Made by a program: the position numbers and the translations under genes
Assembly: GCA_023395695.1 (NCBI GenBank)
Contig: JAEWYJ010000295.1
Coordinates: 1 to 7,080, forward strand
Direction of reading: 5' to 3'
DNA length: 7,080 nucleotides
Source of the DNA: Bacillota bacterium
GTDB taxonomy: Bacteria; Bacillota; Clostridia; Oscillospirales; Ruminococcaceae
Notes under the pieces: model-generated
The model's database searches: none
What the model saw: the letters and a program-made list of their open reading frames with translations, nothing else
Told to the model about the DNA's origin: nothing
In this document: positions 1 to 6,614 of the stretch, in pieces
Layout: every line of letters starts with the position of its first letter
How positions within the stretch are numbered: position 1 is the first letter of the stretch

Positions 1-554
1 CCGCCCCCCTGCTGACGCTTTACCCATATGCGCCTAAAACAGTGCGTATTGTCACCACTGGCAGCGAGGTCTATAAAGGCCTGATACAAGACACCTTCAC
101 ACCTGTTTTGCGCGAGAAAATAGCGGAATACGGCGCTGTGGAAATGGGACAGGTGCTTTTGGACGACGACCCCGTCGCCATTACCGCCGCTATTACCAAT
201 TTTGTGCAGCAGGGCGCCGATTTGGTGTTGTGCTCCGGCGGCATGAGCGTCGACCCAGACGACAAAACGCCGCTGGCTATTAAAAATGCCGCCGCCTCGG
301 TGGTAAGCTATGGCGTACCCGTATTGCCGGGCGCTATGTTCATGCTGGCGTATACAGCGTCAGGTATTCCTGTAATGGGCCTGCCCGGCTGCGTAATGTA
401 TGCCAAACGCACTGTCTTCGATTTGGTTCTGCCCCGCATCATGGCCAATATGCCGCTGGACGCCGGGGATCTGGCAGCGCTGGGGCACGGTGGGCTATGT
501 CTGGGGTGTGAAGTTTGCATATTCCCAAACTGCGCATTTGGCAGCGGCGTGTAG
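1..554 (+). CDS. molybdopterin-binding protein, MoeA/Mog-like, 5' truncated
   Basis: This is the C-terminal part of a molybdopterin-binding (MoCF_biosynth fold) protein. The frame is open from position 3 to the window edge, so the GTG at 42 is internal and the true start lies outside; about 183 residues are visible. Numbering from that GTG codon, seen motifs are TTGSEV (5-10), SGGMSVDPDD (65-74), VLPGAMF (94-100) and GLPGCVMYAKR (113-123), matching the sugar-phosphate/pterin binding loops of MoeA and MogA. The protein ends in a CX2CX2CX4C cluster (C153, C156, C159, C164). From memory of the family, this fits a clostridial protein of about 340 residues encoded beside mod and moa genes, not canonical MoeA, which is longer and lacks this tail. 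It probably binds molybdopterin in the cytoplasm; the exact reaction is not known to me. The gap to modA is 70 nt with no convincing promoter, so it is probably in the same operon. Confidence 0.85.
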   Translation, partial: APLLTLYPYAPKTVRIVTTGSEVYKGLIQDTFTPVLREKIAEYGAVEMGQVLLDDDPVAITAAITNFVQQGADLVLCSGGMSVDPDDKTPLAIKNAAASVVSYGVPVLPGAMFMLAYTASGIPVMGLPGCVMYAKRTVFDLVLPRIMANMPLDAGDLAALGHGGLCLGCEVCIFPNCAFGSGV

Positions 555-624
555 ACTGGCGCGGGCAAACGGCATTAAGCACGGTAAAAGTGTTTGATAG
601 ATCATAAAATACGAGGAGAAACAC

Positions 625-1458
625 ATGAAAAAAGTTATATCGGTTCTGGTGGCTTTATCCGTTCTGGCCCTGATGTTGACCGGGTGCGGTGGCGCCGGCA
701 GCAGTCAGGCCCCTGCTCCCAGTGCACCGCAGGAGGCGCCTTCTCAGGAGCAGCCCGAAGCGGTGACGATTCTGCTGGCCGCAGCCGCCAGTCTGGAAGA
801 CAGCTTTACCGGTACGCTGATTCCCATGTTCAATAAGCAATACCCATGGGTTACGGTGGAGGGTACTTACGATTCCTCCGGCAAGCTGCAAACCCAAATT
901 GAAGAAGGCCTTGCGGCAGACCTTTTTTTCAGCGCAGCCACCAAACAGATGAATGCCCTTACAGAGTCGGGCATGATCGATAAAGACACGGTGGTAAAGC
1001 TTTTGGAAAACGAGATTGTACTGATTGCCCCCGTCGACTCCGAAACCGTCATTGATGCGTTTGATAAAATTGGAGCGGCCGAAACCATCGCTCTGGGCGA
1101 CCCAAAAAGCGTGCCGGCCGGCCAATATGCGCAGGAAGCGCTTACAACGCTTGGGGTTTGGGACGCTATTCAAAGCAAAGTGAGCCTTGGCACCAATGTA
1201 ACCGAGGTTTTAAATCAGGTGGCGGAAGGCAGCGCCGACGTGGGCATTGTGTACGCCACCGACGCCGCCCAAATGCCCGATAAGGTTAAAATTCTGGCGG
1301 CTGCACCCGAGGGCAGTCTGGCAAAAAAGGTTGTTTACCCTGTAGGCATTCTGGCTCAGGCGCCCCAGCGTGAGGCAGCGGAGCTGTTCATGGCCTTCCT
1401 GCAAAGCCCGGAGGCGATGGCCGTATTTGTCCAAAACGGCTTTAAATCGAATATCTAG
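625..1458 (+). CDS. modA: molybdate ABC transporter substrate-binding lipoprotein ModA
   Basis: Extracytoplasmic receptor that captures molybdate (possibly also tungstate) and delivers it to ModBC. It has 277 residues. Residues 1-21 form a lipoprotein signal: two lysines, a hydrophobic core and lipobox LTGC with the lipidated C21. A Gly/Ser/Ala/Pro/Gln-rich linker (22-46) follows, typical of a Gram-positive anchored receptor. The mature domain shows ModA family landmarks: LLAAAASLED near 50-59 (first oxyanion loop), a YDSSGKLQTQI segment, ADLFFSA, GDPKSVPAGQYA and VGIVYATDA near the end of the second lobe. The AAASL loop argues for ModA and against TupA, which carries a TTTS-type loop. The start is set by GAGGAGA at 613-619, 5 nt before ATG. 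modB follows after 74 nt containing a GC-rich hairpin. Molybdate versus tungstate preference cannot be read from the sequence. Confidence 0.95.
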   Translation: MKKVISVLVALSVLALMLTGCGGAGSSQAPAPSAPQEAPSQEQPEAVTILLAAAASLEDSFTGTLIPMFNKQYPWVTVEGTYDSSGKLQTQIEEGLAADLFFSAATKQMNALTESGMIDKDTVVKLLENEIVLIAPVDSETVIDAFDKIGAAETIALGDPKSVPAGQYAQEALTTLGVWDAIQSKVSLGTNVTEVLNQVAEGSADVGIVYATDAAQMPDKVKILAAAPEGSLAKKVVYPVGILAQAPQREAAELFMAFLQSPEAMAVFVQNGFKSNI

Positions 1459-1476
1459 CACGGCAGAAATACTTTG

Positions 1477-1507
1477 GCGGCGGGCTTGCGGTTGGTAGGC
1501 CCGCCGC
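1477..1507 (+). promoter_or_regulatory. GC-rich hairpin between modA and modB
   Basis: A perfect 9-bp inverted repeat lies here: GCGGCGGGC at 1477-1485 and GCCCGCCGC at 1499-1507, with a 13-nt loop. No T-run follows, so it is not a classical intrinsic terminator. In transporter operons, hairpins after the binding-protein gene can protect the upstream mRNA or cause partial termination, raising receptor levels over permease. That role is inferred here. The modB ribosome binding site begins 11 nt downstream (1518). Confidence 0.55.
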
Positions 1508-1532
1508 ATGTGAATTTGAGGGAGGGCCGAAA

Positions 1533-2219
1533 ATGGATGTTGCCGCTATTTTAATATCGCTGAAAACGGCGTCGGTGTCGATTGTTATCACCTTCTTTTT
1601 AGGTGTTTTGACGGCATGGTGGGTGGTGTCGCTCCAAAGCGCTGCATTAAAGCTGATTATAGACGGAATATGCACCCTGCCGTTGGTGCTGCCGCCAACG
1701 GTGGCAGGGTTTTTTCTGCTTTACATTTTTGGGGTAAAGCGTCCGGTCGGCGCATTTTTATTGCATTTTTTCAGTGCGAAAATTGTGTTTAGCTGGGGCG
1801 CTACCGTTCTGGCGGCGGTGGTCATCTCTTTTCCGCTCATGTACCGCAGCGCCCGCGGTGCGTTTGAACAGGTGGACGAAACCCTGATACAGGCCGCCCG
1901 CACCATCGGCATGCCGGAGTGGAAAATTTTTTGGCGGATTATTATGCCGCTGGCCTTGCCGGGTATTGCGGCAGGCGGCATTTTGGCCTTTGCACGGGGT
2001 CTGGGAGAATTTGGCGCAACCGCTATGATCGCGGGTAACATTGCCGGCAAAACGCGCACCCTGCCGCTGGCCGTCTATTCGGCCGTGGCAGGCGGCAACA
2101 TGGAAAGCGCCTATGAATATGTGGGCATTCTTGTGGGTATTTCGTTTCTGGTGATGCTGGGTATGAACTTTTTTACATTAAAAGAACGGCGTTACCGCGG
2201 CAAGGGGGCGAAGCATTGA
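1533..2219 (+). CDS. modB: molybdate ABC transporter permease ModB
   Basis: Membrane-spanning subunit of the molybdate importer, 228 residues, close to the usual ModB size (E. coli 229). The protein is strongly hydrophobic, with membrane segments at roughly 7-30, 48-68, 84-104, 136-155 and 195-214. The conserved LPLVLPPTVAGF stretch is at 49-60. The cytoplasmic EAA-type loop that docks onto the ATPase lies around 116-147 (core AARTIGMPEW, then IMPLALPGI), followed by the family segment RGLGEFGATAMIAGN (155-169). A strong GAGGGAGGG site at 1518-1526 precedes the ATG by 6 nt. The stop codon overlaps the modC start by 4 nt, which implies translational coupling between permease and ATPase. The motifs place it in the CysTW/ModB group; the neighbours fix it as ModB. 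Confidence 0.95.
   Translation: MDVAAILISLKTASVSIVITFFLGVLTAWWVVSLQSAALKLIIDGICTLPLVLPPTVAGFFLLYIFGVKRPVGAFLLHFFSAKIVFSWGATVLAAVVISFPLMYRSARGAFEQVDETLIQAARTIGMPEWKIFWRIIMPLALPGIAAGGILAFARGLGEFGATAMIAGNIAGKTRTLPLAVYSAVAGGNMESAYEYVGILVGISFLVMLGMNFFTLKERRYRGKGAKH
2202..2208 (+). promoter_or_regulatory. ribosome binding site deciding the TTG start of modC
   Basis: AAGGGGG inside the end of modB sits 7 nt before TTG at 2216. No ATG or GTG lies near in this frame before the Walker A region, so this site supports the TTG start. Confidence 0.6.
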
Positions 2220-3262
2220 GCCTTGATGTTGCGATTAAAAAGCGCTTGCGCGGCTTTACGCTGGATATAGGCTTTGCCTCCCCCGCCGGACCGCTGGGCA
2301 TACTGGGCGCTTCGGGCAGCGGGAAAAGCATGACGCTTAAATGCATTGCCGGAATTGAAACCCCCGACGAAGGACATATTGTCGTAAACGGGCGCGTGCT
2401 ATTTGACTCCCGCAAAAAAATTAATTTGAAGCCGCAAAAGCGCAATATTGGCTTCCTGTTCCAAAGCTATGCGCTTTTTCCAAATATGACCGTCGCACAA
2501 AACATTGCCTGTGCGCTGAAAAAAAAGTGTGGAGGAAATGCCGCCATTGTGGCAGATTTGCTGGCACGCTTTGAACTGACAGGGCTTGGCGGGCGATATC
2601 CCTCCCAGCTTTCGGGCGGGCAACAGCAGCGCGTGGCGCTGGCACGCATTCTGGCATATGAGCCGGATGTGCTTTTGCTGGATGAACCGTTTTCGGCACT
2701 GGATGCTTACTTGAAAGAAGCGCTGCAAGCTGATATGATAAAGCTGCTGAAAAACTACCGTGGGGACACCGTCATGGTGACGCACAGCCGGGATGAGGTG
2801 TACAAGCTGTGCCCCGGACTTATGGTAATGGAAAACGGCCGTGTGCGTTGCCTTGGCCGCACCCACGACATGTTTGCGCAGCCAAAGAATGTTGCCACCG
2901 CGCGCCTGACCGGCTGCAAAAACATAACTCGCGCCGAAAAACTATCGGAACACCATGTATATGCGCAGGACTGGGGTATTACCTTCACGGTCACGCAAGC
3001 GGTGCCCGACCAAACAGCCTACGTGGGCATACGGGCGCACAGCTTTGTGCCGTCGCAGACAGCCGGGGGGCAAAACACCATTGAGGTAAAGCCGGTTGAA
3101 GTAATTGAAGACCCGTTTGAGATAAGTGTGTTGTTTCAAAATGCCAAGGCATCCGGTCATGCAGGCCACATCTGGTGGAAATATGCCAAACATGATGGCA
3201 TACAAACCATGCCCGATGCATTGCACGTGCCCGAGCAAGCTGTTTTTTTGCTTGAGGAATAA
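2216..3262 (+). CDS. modC: molybdate ABC transporter ATP-binding protein ModC
   Basis: ATPase that powers molybdate import through ModB. It has 348 residues from a TTG start. All nucleotide-binding motifs are seen: Walker A GASGSGKS (31-38), Q-loop Q83 in LFQSYALFPN, signature LSGGQ (132-136), Walker B VLLLDEP (152-158) with catalytic E157, D-loop SALD (160-163) and switch H190 in VMVTHSRDEV. After the ATPase domain, a segment with ARLTGCKNITRAE (229-241) leads into a C-terminal domain of about 110 residues that resembles the TOBE/MOP-like region of ModC/CysA proteins. In known ModC proteins that region can bind oxyanion and inhibit transport; regulation of that kind here is inference. The TTG overlaps the modB stop (2216-2219). 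moaC starts 21 nt downstream, which ties uptake directly to cofactor synthesis. Confidence 0.93.
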   Translation: MSLDVAIKKRLRGFTLDIGFASPAGPLGILGASGSGKSMTLKCIAGIETPDEGHIVVNGRVLFDSRKKINLKPQKRNIGFLFQSYALFPNMTVAQNIACALKKKCGGNAAIVADLLARFELTGLGGRYPSQLSGGQQQRVALARILAYEPDVLLLDEPFSALDAYLKEALQADMIKLLKNYRGDTVMVTHSRDEVYKLCPGLMVMENGRVRCLGRTHDMFAQPKNVATARLTGCKNITRAEKLSEHHVYAQDWGITFTVTQAVPDQTAYVGIRAHSFVPSQTAGGQNTIEVKPVEVIEDPFEISVLFQNAKASGHAGHIWWKYAKHDGIQTMPDALHVPEQAVFLLEE

Positions 3263-3283
3263 TCCTAAAAAGGAGACAAGCGT

Positions 3284-3778
3284 ATGGCAGAACATTCAAA
3301 CCATTTCGATCAGGGCGGCCGTGCCGTGATGGTGGATGTATCACAAAAGGCCCCTACCCTGCGCATCGCCGTGGCCGGTGGGTGCATCCGTATGAATGCG
3401 GCAGCCTTCGGCGCGGTTTGCGCGGGTACGGTACAAAAGGGCGATGTGCTGGGCGTAGCGCGTCTGGCCGGCATTATGGCGGTGAAGCAAACGCCGCACC
3501 TCATCCCGTTATGCCACCCGCTGCTGACCGAAAGAGCCAGCGTCGACTTCACGACGGACGCGGCGGCGCGTACCATTGGCGTGACCTGCACCGTACAGGC
3601 GCAGGGCAAAACCGGCGTGGAAATGGAAGCGCTGTGCGGTGTCAATATTGCGCTGCTGACCATTTATGATATGTGCAAGGCACTGGACAAGAGCATGGAA
3701 ATATCCGGCATACGCCTGTTGGAAAAGCAGGGCGGCAAAAGCGGTATCTACCGTTATGAGGATATGCCGCATGACTGA
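3284..3778 (+). CDS. moaC: cyclic pyranopterin monophosphate synthase MoaC
   Basis: Second enzyme of molybdenum cofactor synthesis: it converts the MoaA product 3',8-cyclo-GTP into cyclic pyranopterin monophosphate. It has 164 residues, the normal family size (E. coli 161). Aligning by eye with E. coli MoaC, the essential residues are kept: K52 in KGD (E. coli K51), and D129 and K132 in YDMCKA (E. coli D128 and K131). Other family blocks seen are MVDVS (16-20), HLIPLCHPL (72-80), [10 protein letters not shown] (108-117) and GGKSG (150-154). The start is well supported by AGGAG at 3271-3275, 8 nt before ATG. The end overlaps moaA by 8 nt, matching the sequential roles of the two enzymes. Confidence 0.96.
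   Translation: MAEHSNHFDQGGRAVMVDVSQKAPTLRIAVAGGCIRMNAAAFGAVCAGTVQKGDVLGVARLAGIMAVKQTPHLIPLCHPLLTERASVDFTTDAAARTIGVTCTVQAQGKTGVEMEALCGVNIALLTIYDMCKALDKSMEISGIRLLEKQGGKSGIYRYEDMPHD
3758..3762 (+). promoter_or_regulatory. ribosome binding site deciding the moaA start
   Basis: GAGGA inside the 3' end of moaC lies 8 nt before ATG 3771. It selects that ATG over the upstream in-frame ATG at 3666, which would add 35 residues lying antiparallel to no known MoaA domain and deep inside moaC. Confidence 0.65.
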
Positions 3779-4769
3779 CGGGCAGGGCCGCAGGCTGAAT
3801 TACCTGCGTGTTTCGGTTACCGACCGGTGTAATTTGCGTTGCCGCTACTGCATGCCGCAAGGCGGCGTTACATTTATACCGCACAGCGACATATTGCGCT
3901 ATGATGAAATTGTGCGTCTTGTGCGCATTATGGCAGGCCTTGGGGTGGACAGGGTACGCCTGACCGGCGGCGAGCCGTTGGTGCGCAAGGGCCTTGCGGA
4001 TTTGGCGCGGCAAATTAAACAAATTGACGGCATACGCTTTTTGGGGCTGACAACCAACGGCGTGCTGCTCAAAGATAACGCCCAGGCGCTTTTGGATGCA
4101 GGCATAGACGGGCTGAATATCAGTCTGGATACGCTTAATGCAGGGCGCTATCAGGCTTTAACAGGCTTCGACGCGTTGTCCGGTGTGCAGGACGGCTTGC
4201 GGGCGGCTTTGGCGCTGCCTTTTTCTTCGGTAAAAATAAACTGTGTTCTGGCGCCGCAAAGCAAGCGCTCCGACTGGCTGCCGGTGGTCGGGTTGGCAAA
4301 GCACTATGCCGCAGATGTACGTTTAATTGAATGGATGCCAATGGCCGGTGAAGCGACCGCCGCCCTGCCGCACGGAGATGATGTACTGCGCGCCATTGCC
4401 GGCAAATACGGCACCCCAAAAGCCGACATCAAAGCACCGGAGGGCGGCCCGGCAAGCTATTGGCATGTTGAGGGCTTTAAGGGCCGAGTGGGCATGATCA
4501 ACGCCCTTAGCCATTCCTTTTGCAGCGAATGCAACCGCCTGCGCCTCACATCCACCGGAGATTTAAAGCTTTGCCTGTTTTATGATGCGGGCGTGCCTCT
4601 CAAGCCCCTATTGCGCGGCGGTGCCAGCGATGAAAAAATAGCCGACGCGATTTTACAAGCAATTCAATACAAGCCAAAGGCGCATCAAGGGTTGGTAAAA
4701 ACCAGCGAAGAGGGCGGCAAATGTGCTTTGGTGCACCACCCTATCGGCATGTATCAAACAGGGGGATAA
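3771..4769 (+). CDS. moaA: GTP 3',8-cyclase MoaA (radical SAM)
   Basis: Radical SAM enzyme that starts molybdenum cofactor synthesis by cyclising GTP to 3',8-cyclo-GTP. It has 332 residues, the usual MoaA length. The N-terminal SAM cluster CX3CX2C is seen as C20, C24, C27 in [14 protein letters not shown], and the SAM-contact motif GGEP is at 66-69. The C-terminal GTP-binding [4Fe-4S] cluster CX2CX13C is C251, C254, C268, with the arginine-rich NRLRLT just after C254. The protein ends in Gly-Gly, the tail that in known MoaA proteins reaches the active site. The frame extends upstream to an ATG at 3666, but the 3771 start is chosen for length, ribosome binding site and the typical residue pattern before the first cluster. 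Two oxygen-sensitive clusters fit an anaerobe. It overlaps moaC by 8 nt, and the MOSC gene starts 1 nt after its stop. Confidence 0.96.
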   Translation: MTDGQGRRLNYLRVSVTDRCNLRCRYCMPQGGVTFIPHSDILRYDEIVRLVRIMAGLGVDRVRLTGGEPLVRKGLADLARQIKQIDGIRFLGLTTNGVLLKDNAQALLDAGIDGLNISLDTLNAGRYQALTGFDALSGVQDGLRAALALPFSSVKINCVLAPQSKRSDWLPVVGLAKHYAADVRLIEWMPMAGEATAALPHGDDVLRAIAGKYGTPKADIKAPEGGPASYWHVEGFKGRVGMINALSHSFCSECNRLRLTSTGDLKLCLFYDAGVPLKPLLRGGASDEKIADAILQAIQYKPKAHQGLVKTSEEGGKCALVHHPIGMYQTGG

Positions 4770-4770
4770 A

Positions 4771-5211
4771 ATGAAACAGTCTGGCGAAGTAATAGCCGTG
4801 TGTACCAGTGCCATAAAAGGCGTGGCCAAACAGGAACAGAATGAAGCCGTGCTCCTTGAAAACCACGGCATACAAAACGATGCCCATGCCGGAAGCTGGC
4901 ACAGGCAAATCAGCTTGCTCAGTTACGAAAAGGTCGAAGCCTTCAAGGCGCAGGGCGGTCGGGTAAAAAACGGTGCGTTTGGCGAGAATTTGCTTGTCAG
5001 CGGTATTGACTTTGCCCGCCTGCCGGTGGGTACAAGGTTAAGCTGTGGCGCCATTCTGCTGGAGATAACGCAAATTGGCAAGGAGTGCCATGCGCACTGC
5101 GCCATTTACCATCAGGTGGGCGATTGCATTATGCCGCGCGAGGGCGTGTTTGCCCGTGTGCTGCACGGCGGAAAAATTGCCAAAGGAGCTGTCATTCATG
5201 TGGAGCAGTAA
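4771..5211 (+). CDS. MOSC-domain protein, molybdenum cofactor operon
   Basis: Small stand-alone MOSC-domain protein of 146 residues. MOSC domains are the C-terminal domain of molybdenum cofactor sulfurases and are thought to bind the cofactor and carry sulfur on a conserved cysteine. Seen features: an N-terminal strand with VCTSAIKG (10-17), NDAHAG (36-41), FGENL (70-74) and a core with GKECH (103-107), then C110 and C119 before IMPREGVFARVLHGG (120-134). C106 is the likely conserved cysteine. The ATG at 4771 is preceded by AGGGGGA (4760-4766), which lies over the moaA 3' end. The 3' end overlaps mogA by 14 nt. The context suggests late cofactor maturation, but the substrate enzyme is unknown. 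An earlier in-frame ATG at 4723 lies inside moaA and is less likely. Confidence 0.88.
   Translation: MKQSGEVIAVCTSAIKGVAKQEQNEAVLLENHGIQNDAHAGSWHRQISLLSYEKVEAFKAQGGRVKNGAFGENLLVSGIDFARLPVGTRLSCGAILLEITQIGKECHAHCAIYHQVGDCIMPREGVFARVLHGGKIAKGAVIHVEQ
5182..5188 (+). promoter_or_regulatory. ribosome binding site deciding the mogA start
   Basis: AAAGGAG within the 3' end of the MOSC gene sits 9 nt before ATG 5198. It selects this ATG over an open upstream extension in the same frame that reaches back to 5075 inside the MOSC gene. Confidence 0.65.
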
Positions 5212-5704
5212 ATATCGTGTGGCTATTTTAACGGCAAGCGACCTTGGCGCGGCGGGAGAGCGGGAGGATAAAAGCGGCCCGCTGATAAAAAGCCGGATGA
5301 TGGCCGAAGGCTGCGAGGTGGTCGACACGGCGCTGCTGCCGGACGACAGGGAGGGGTTGGCCCTGCAATTGACAAAATGGTGTGACGGCCATATAGCGGA
5401 TTTGGTGCTGACAACAGGAGGCACCGGTCTTGCGCCGCGCGACCAAATGCCGGAAGCCACCCTGCAAATTGCGCAGCGTATAGTGCCGGGTATTGCGGAA
5501 GCCATACGCGCATACAGCATGCGCATTACCCCGCGCGCAATGCTGGGGCGCGGGGTTGCAGTTGTGCGCGGCACAACGCTGATTATAAACCTGCCGGGCA
5601 GCCCCAAGGCAGTGAGCGAAAGCCTTGACGCCATACTGCCCTCGCTGGAGCATGGGCTGGATATATTGTGCCAAAAAGGCAGGGAATGTGCCCGCGGAGA
5701 TTGA
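5198..5704 (+). CDS. mog: molybdopterin adenylyltransferase, MogA/MoaB family
   Basis: Molybdopterin-binding protein of the MogA/MoaB family, 168 residues, which activates molybdopterin with ATP to give adenylylated MPT before metal insertion. Landmarks: VAILTASDLGAAG near the N-terminus (8-20), where family members carry a similar ASD/S loop, the signature TTGGTGLAPRDQMPEAT (72-88) with D82 in the position of the key aspartate, and NLPGSPKA (131-138), the second pterin-phosphate loop. The start at 5198 is chosen for its ribosome binding site and for the usual family length. It overlaps the MOSC gene by 14 nt and is the last gene of the + strand operon. MogA and MoaB cannot be separated safely by eye; in organisms with a single copy, either name is used for the adenylylation step. 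Confidence 0.92.
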   Translation: MWSSKYRVAILTASDLGAAGEREDKSGPLIKSRMMAEGCEVVDTALLPDDREGLALQLTKWCDGHIADLVLTTGGTGLAPRDQMPEATLQIAQRIVPGIAEAIRAYSMRITPRAMLGRGVAVVRGTTLIINLPGSPKAVSESLDAILPSLEHGLDILCQKGRECARGD

Positions 5705-5920
5705 GCGATAGCGCTTCTAACCGACGAGCTTGAACAGCGGCGCCAAATGCGTGCGCATATTTTTATGCCGCAAAGCAGACGACGCAGGCAGGCTGACTGT
5801 TCGGCAGAGAAGATACCGCAGCGATATGGAAAATATACCGCCAAGGCACTATGCTGTCTAAGCCGGTCAACGATTCGTGCCTGAGAGGCCCGGATAAACC
5901 GCTCGAAAAGGCATGCGCAA
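5705..5920. other. intergenic spacer after mogA, no gene recognised, small hairpins
   Basis: About 216 nt without a convincing coding region on either strand. It contains a short palindrome ATGCGTGCGCAT (5747-5758) followed by TATTTTT-like sequence, enclosed by GCGGC (5737-5741) and GCCGC (5767-5771). This could act as a weak terminator about 50 nt after mogA. There is also AGGCAC (5844-5849) pairing with GTGCCT (5877-5882), and a direct repeat ATACCGC (5813-5819 and 5834-5840). Together with the terminator to its right, the gene-free stretch runs to 6058. I cannot match the segment to a known RNA family. Confidence 0.4.
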
Positions 5921-5999
5921 AGAATTGACGGGGCTGTTTTGTAACTGGCAAGCGCAATAAGGCAGCCAGCCGCAAAACAGCCCCGTCAATTTTATTGTT
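5921..5999 (+). terminator. long-stem, probably bidirectional terminator between convergent operons
   Basis: Perfect 19-bp inverted repeat: left arm 5923-5941 (starts AATTGACGGGG) and right arm 5973-5991. The 31-nt loop holds a secondary 5-bp stem (CTGGC 5945-5949 with GCCAG 5965-5969). On the + strand the right arm runs into a T-rich tail (ATTTTATTGTTCTTTT, 5989-6004), which suits termination of the mog operon 218 nt after its stop. On the - strand the other arm is followed by TTCTTT, a weaker tail, 68 nt after the MntR stop. A-rich sequence before the hairpin on the - strand also fits a two-way terminator. The stem is longer than most intrinsic terminators, so a small palindromic repeat element is the alternative. 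Confidence 0.75.
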
Positions 6000-6058
6000 C
6001 TTTTGAACGGGTCTGGCCATAAGCTTTTCTACAGGTACAGCCTCCATTTTTGGGCTGT

Positions 6059-6481
6059 TCATTGGTTCAATCGCTCAACTAATAAATCAAGATTTTTGAC
6101 CGTGATCGGGTCGAGAAAATGTTCAATCTTTTCCACCTGCTCAAGCTCGTTATCGGAATGATTGAGCGCACACAGAAAGCGATGGATAACATCATGGCGG
6201 TAAAGGAGATATTCCCCTGTCGTCCTTCCCTTCTCGGTCAACGAGATATCGCCGTATTTTTCGGTGTGGATATAGTCGGCGCGATTGAGCTGCTGCAGCA
6301 TCTTGGTCACAGAAGAAGGCTTTACGTGAAGACGCTTTGATAAATCGCCAACCTTTACGCGGCTGTTGACCCGCATAATGCGGCATATCATTTCAAGGTA
6401 ATCCTCCATGGCGGGCGTCAGCTCAATCGGCGTATTGATTTGATAGCCTTTCAGCGTATAAAACCCGTTTGTTTTATTCAT
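6059..6481 (-). CDS. mntR: MntR-type manganese-responsive regulator (DtxR family)
   Basis: Metal-dependent DNA-binding repressor of the DtxR/MntR family, 140 residues, like B. subtilis MntR (142) and without the C-terminal SH3-like domain of DtxR/IdeR. The N-terminal winged helix is seen in RVKVGDLSKRLHVKPSSVTK (41-60) and the wing in EKYGDISLTEKG (74-85). Aligning by eye, all six manganese ligands of B. subtilis MntR are kept: D27 and E30 (MntR D8, E11), H96 (H77), E117, E120 and H121 (E99, E102, H103). A longer frame reaches ATG 6538, but ATG 6481 has AGGAG upstream while 6538 has none, so the 20-residue leader region was excluded. It lies downstream of a metal ABC permease gene on the same strand, so it probably represses manganese uptake when the metal is plentiful. 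Iron as effector is less likely given the ligand set. Confidence 0.88.
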   Translation of the reverse strand: MNKTNGFYTLKGYQINTPIELTPAMEDYLEMICRIMRVNSRVKVGDLSKRLHVKPSSVTKMLQQLNRADYIHTEKYGDISLTEKGRTTGEYLLYRHDVIHRFLCALNHSDNELEQVEKIEHFLDPITVKNLDLLVERLNQ

Positions 6482-6492
6482 ACGGCAGATCG

Positions 6493-6497
6493 CTCCT
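6493..6497 (-). promoter_or_regulatory. ribosome binding site deciding the mntR start
   Basis: Read on the - strand this is AGGAG, 11 nt before ATG 6481. The spacing is a little long, but the alternative ATG at 6538 has no purine-rich site in front of it. Confidence 0.5.
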
Positions 6498-6578
6498 GTC
6501 CTGTCATCCGAAGCTGTCGGCGCATATGGGGGAATCATTCATCATGTGCGTTCCAAGCTTCTCTATTCTAAACCTATT

Positions 6579-6614
6579 AAAAAGGCGGCGGCTTTATGAA
6601 TATGCCGCCGCCTT
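6579..6614 (-). terminator. intrinsic terminator after the metal ABC permease gene
   Basis: Perfect 11-bp GC-rich stem: AAGGCGGCGGC at 6604-6614 (read on the - strand) pairs with its complement at 6582-6592, with an 11-nt AT-rich loop. The second arm ends in TT and is followed by three more Ts (6583-6579 on the - strand), then AATAG. It starts 17 nt after the permease stop codon, ideal for a rho-independent terminator. It separates the permease gene from mntR, which must therefore use its own promoter or partial read-through. On the + strand the hairpin is followed by GCTTTT, a weak tail. Confidence 0.85.

Noticed and set aside
593..610. TTGATA and TAAAAT just upstream of modA as a possible promoter
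   Set aside because: The two boxes are only 6 nt apart, and TAAAAT ends 14 nt before the ATG, so the transcript would start on or after the ribosome binding site.
655..1173. 172-residue frame on the - strand opposite modA
   Set aside because: Antisense shadow of a clear ModA gene, with no recognisable motif or ribosome binding site.
5038..5844. 268-residue frame on the - strand opposite the MOSC and mog genes
   Set aside because: It lies antisense to two well-supported genes, is rich in Arg/Ser/Pro/Ala as expected from a GC-rich shadow frame, and shows no domain motif.
5864..5905. CTCTCAGGCA on the - strand, reminiscent of the glycine riboswitch core
   Set aside because: Only about ten bases match; the CCGAAGG-type partner block and the following AAAGGAC segment are missing, and no glycine-related gene lies downstream.
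5763..6062. 99-residue frame on the - strand whose ATG overlaps the mntR stop as ATGA
   Set aside because: The overlap imitates translational coupling, but there is no good ribosome binding site, the frame runs straight through the 19-bp terminator palindrome, and the residues look like no family I know.
6565..6570. TAGAAT on the - strand as a -10 box for mntR
   Set aside because: No acceptable -35 box lies 16-18 nt upstream; that position falls in the GC-rich terminator stem.
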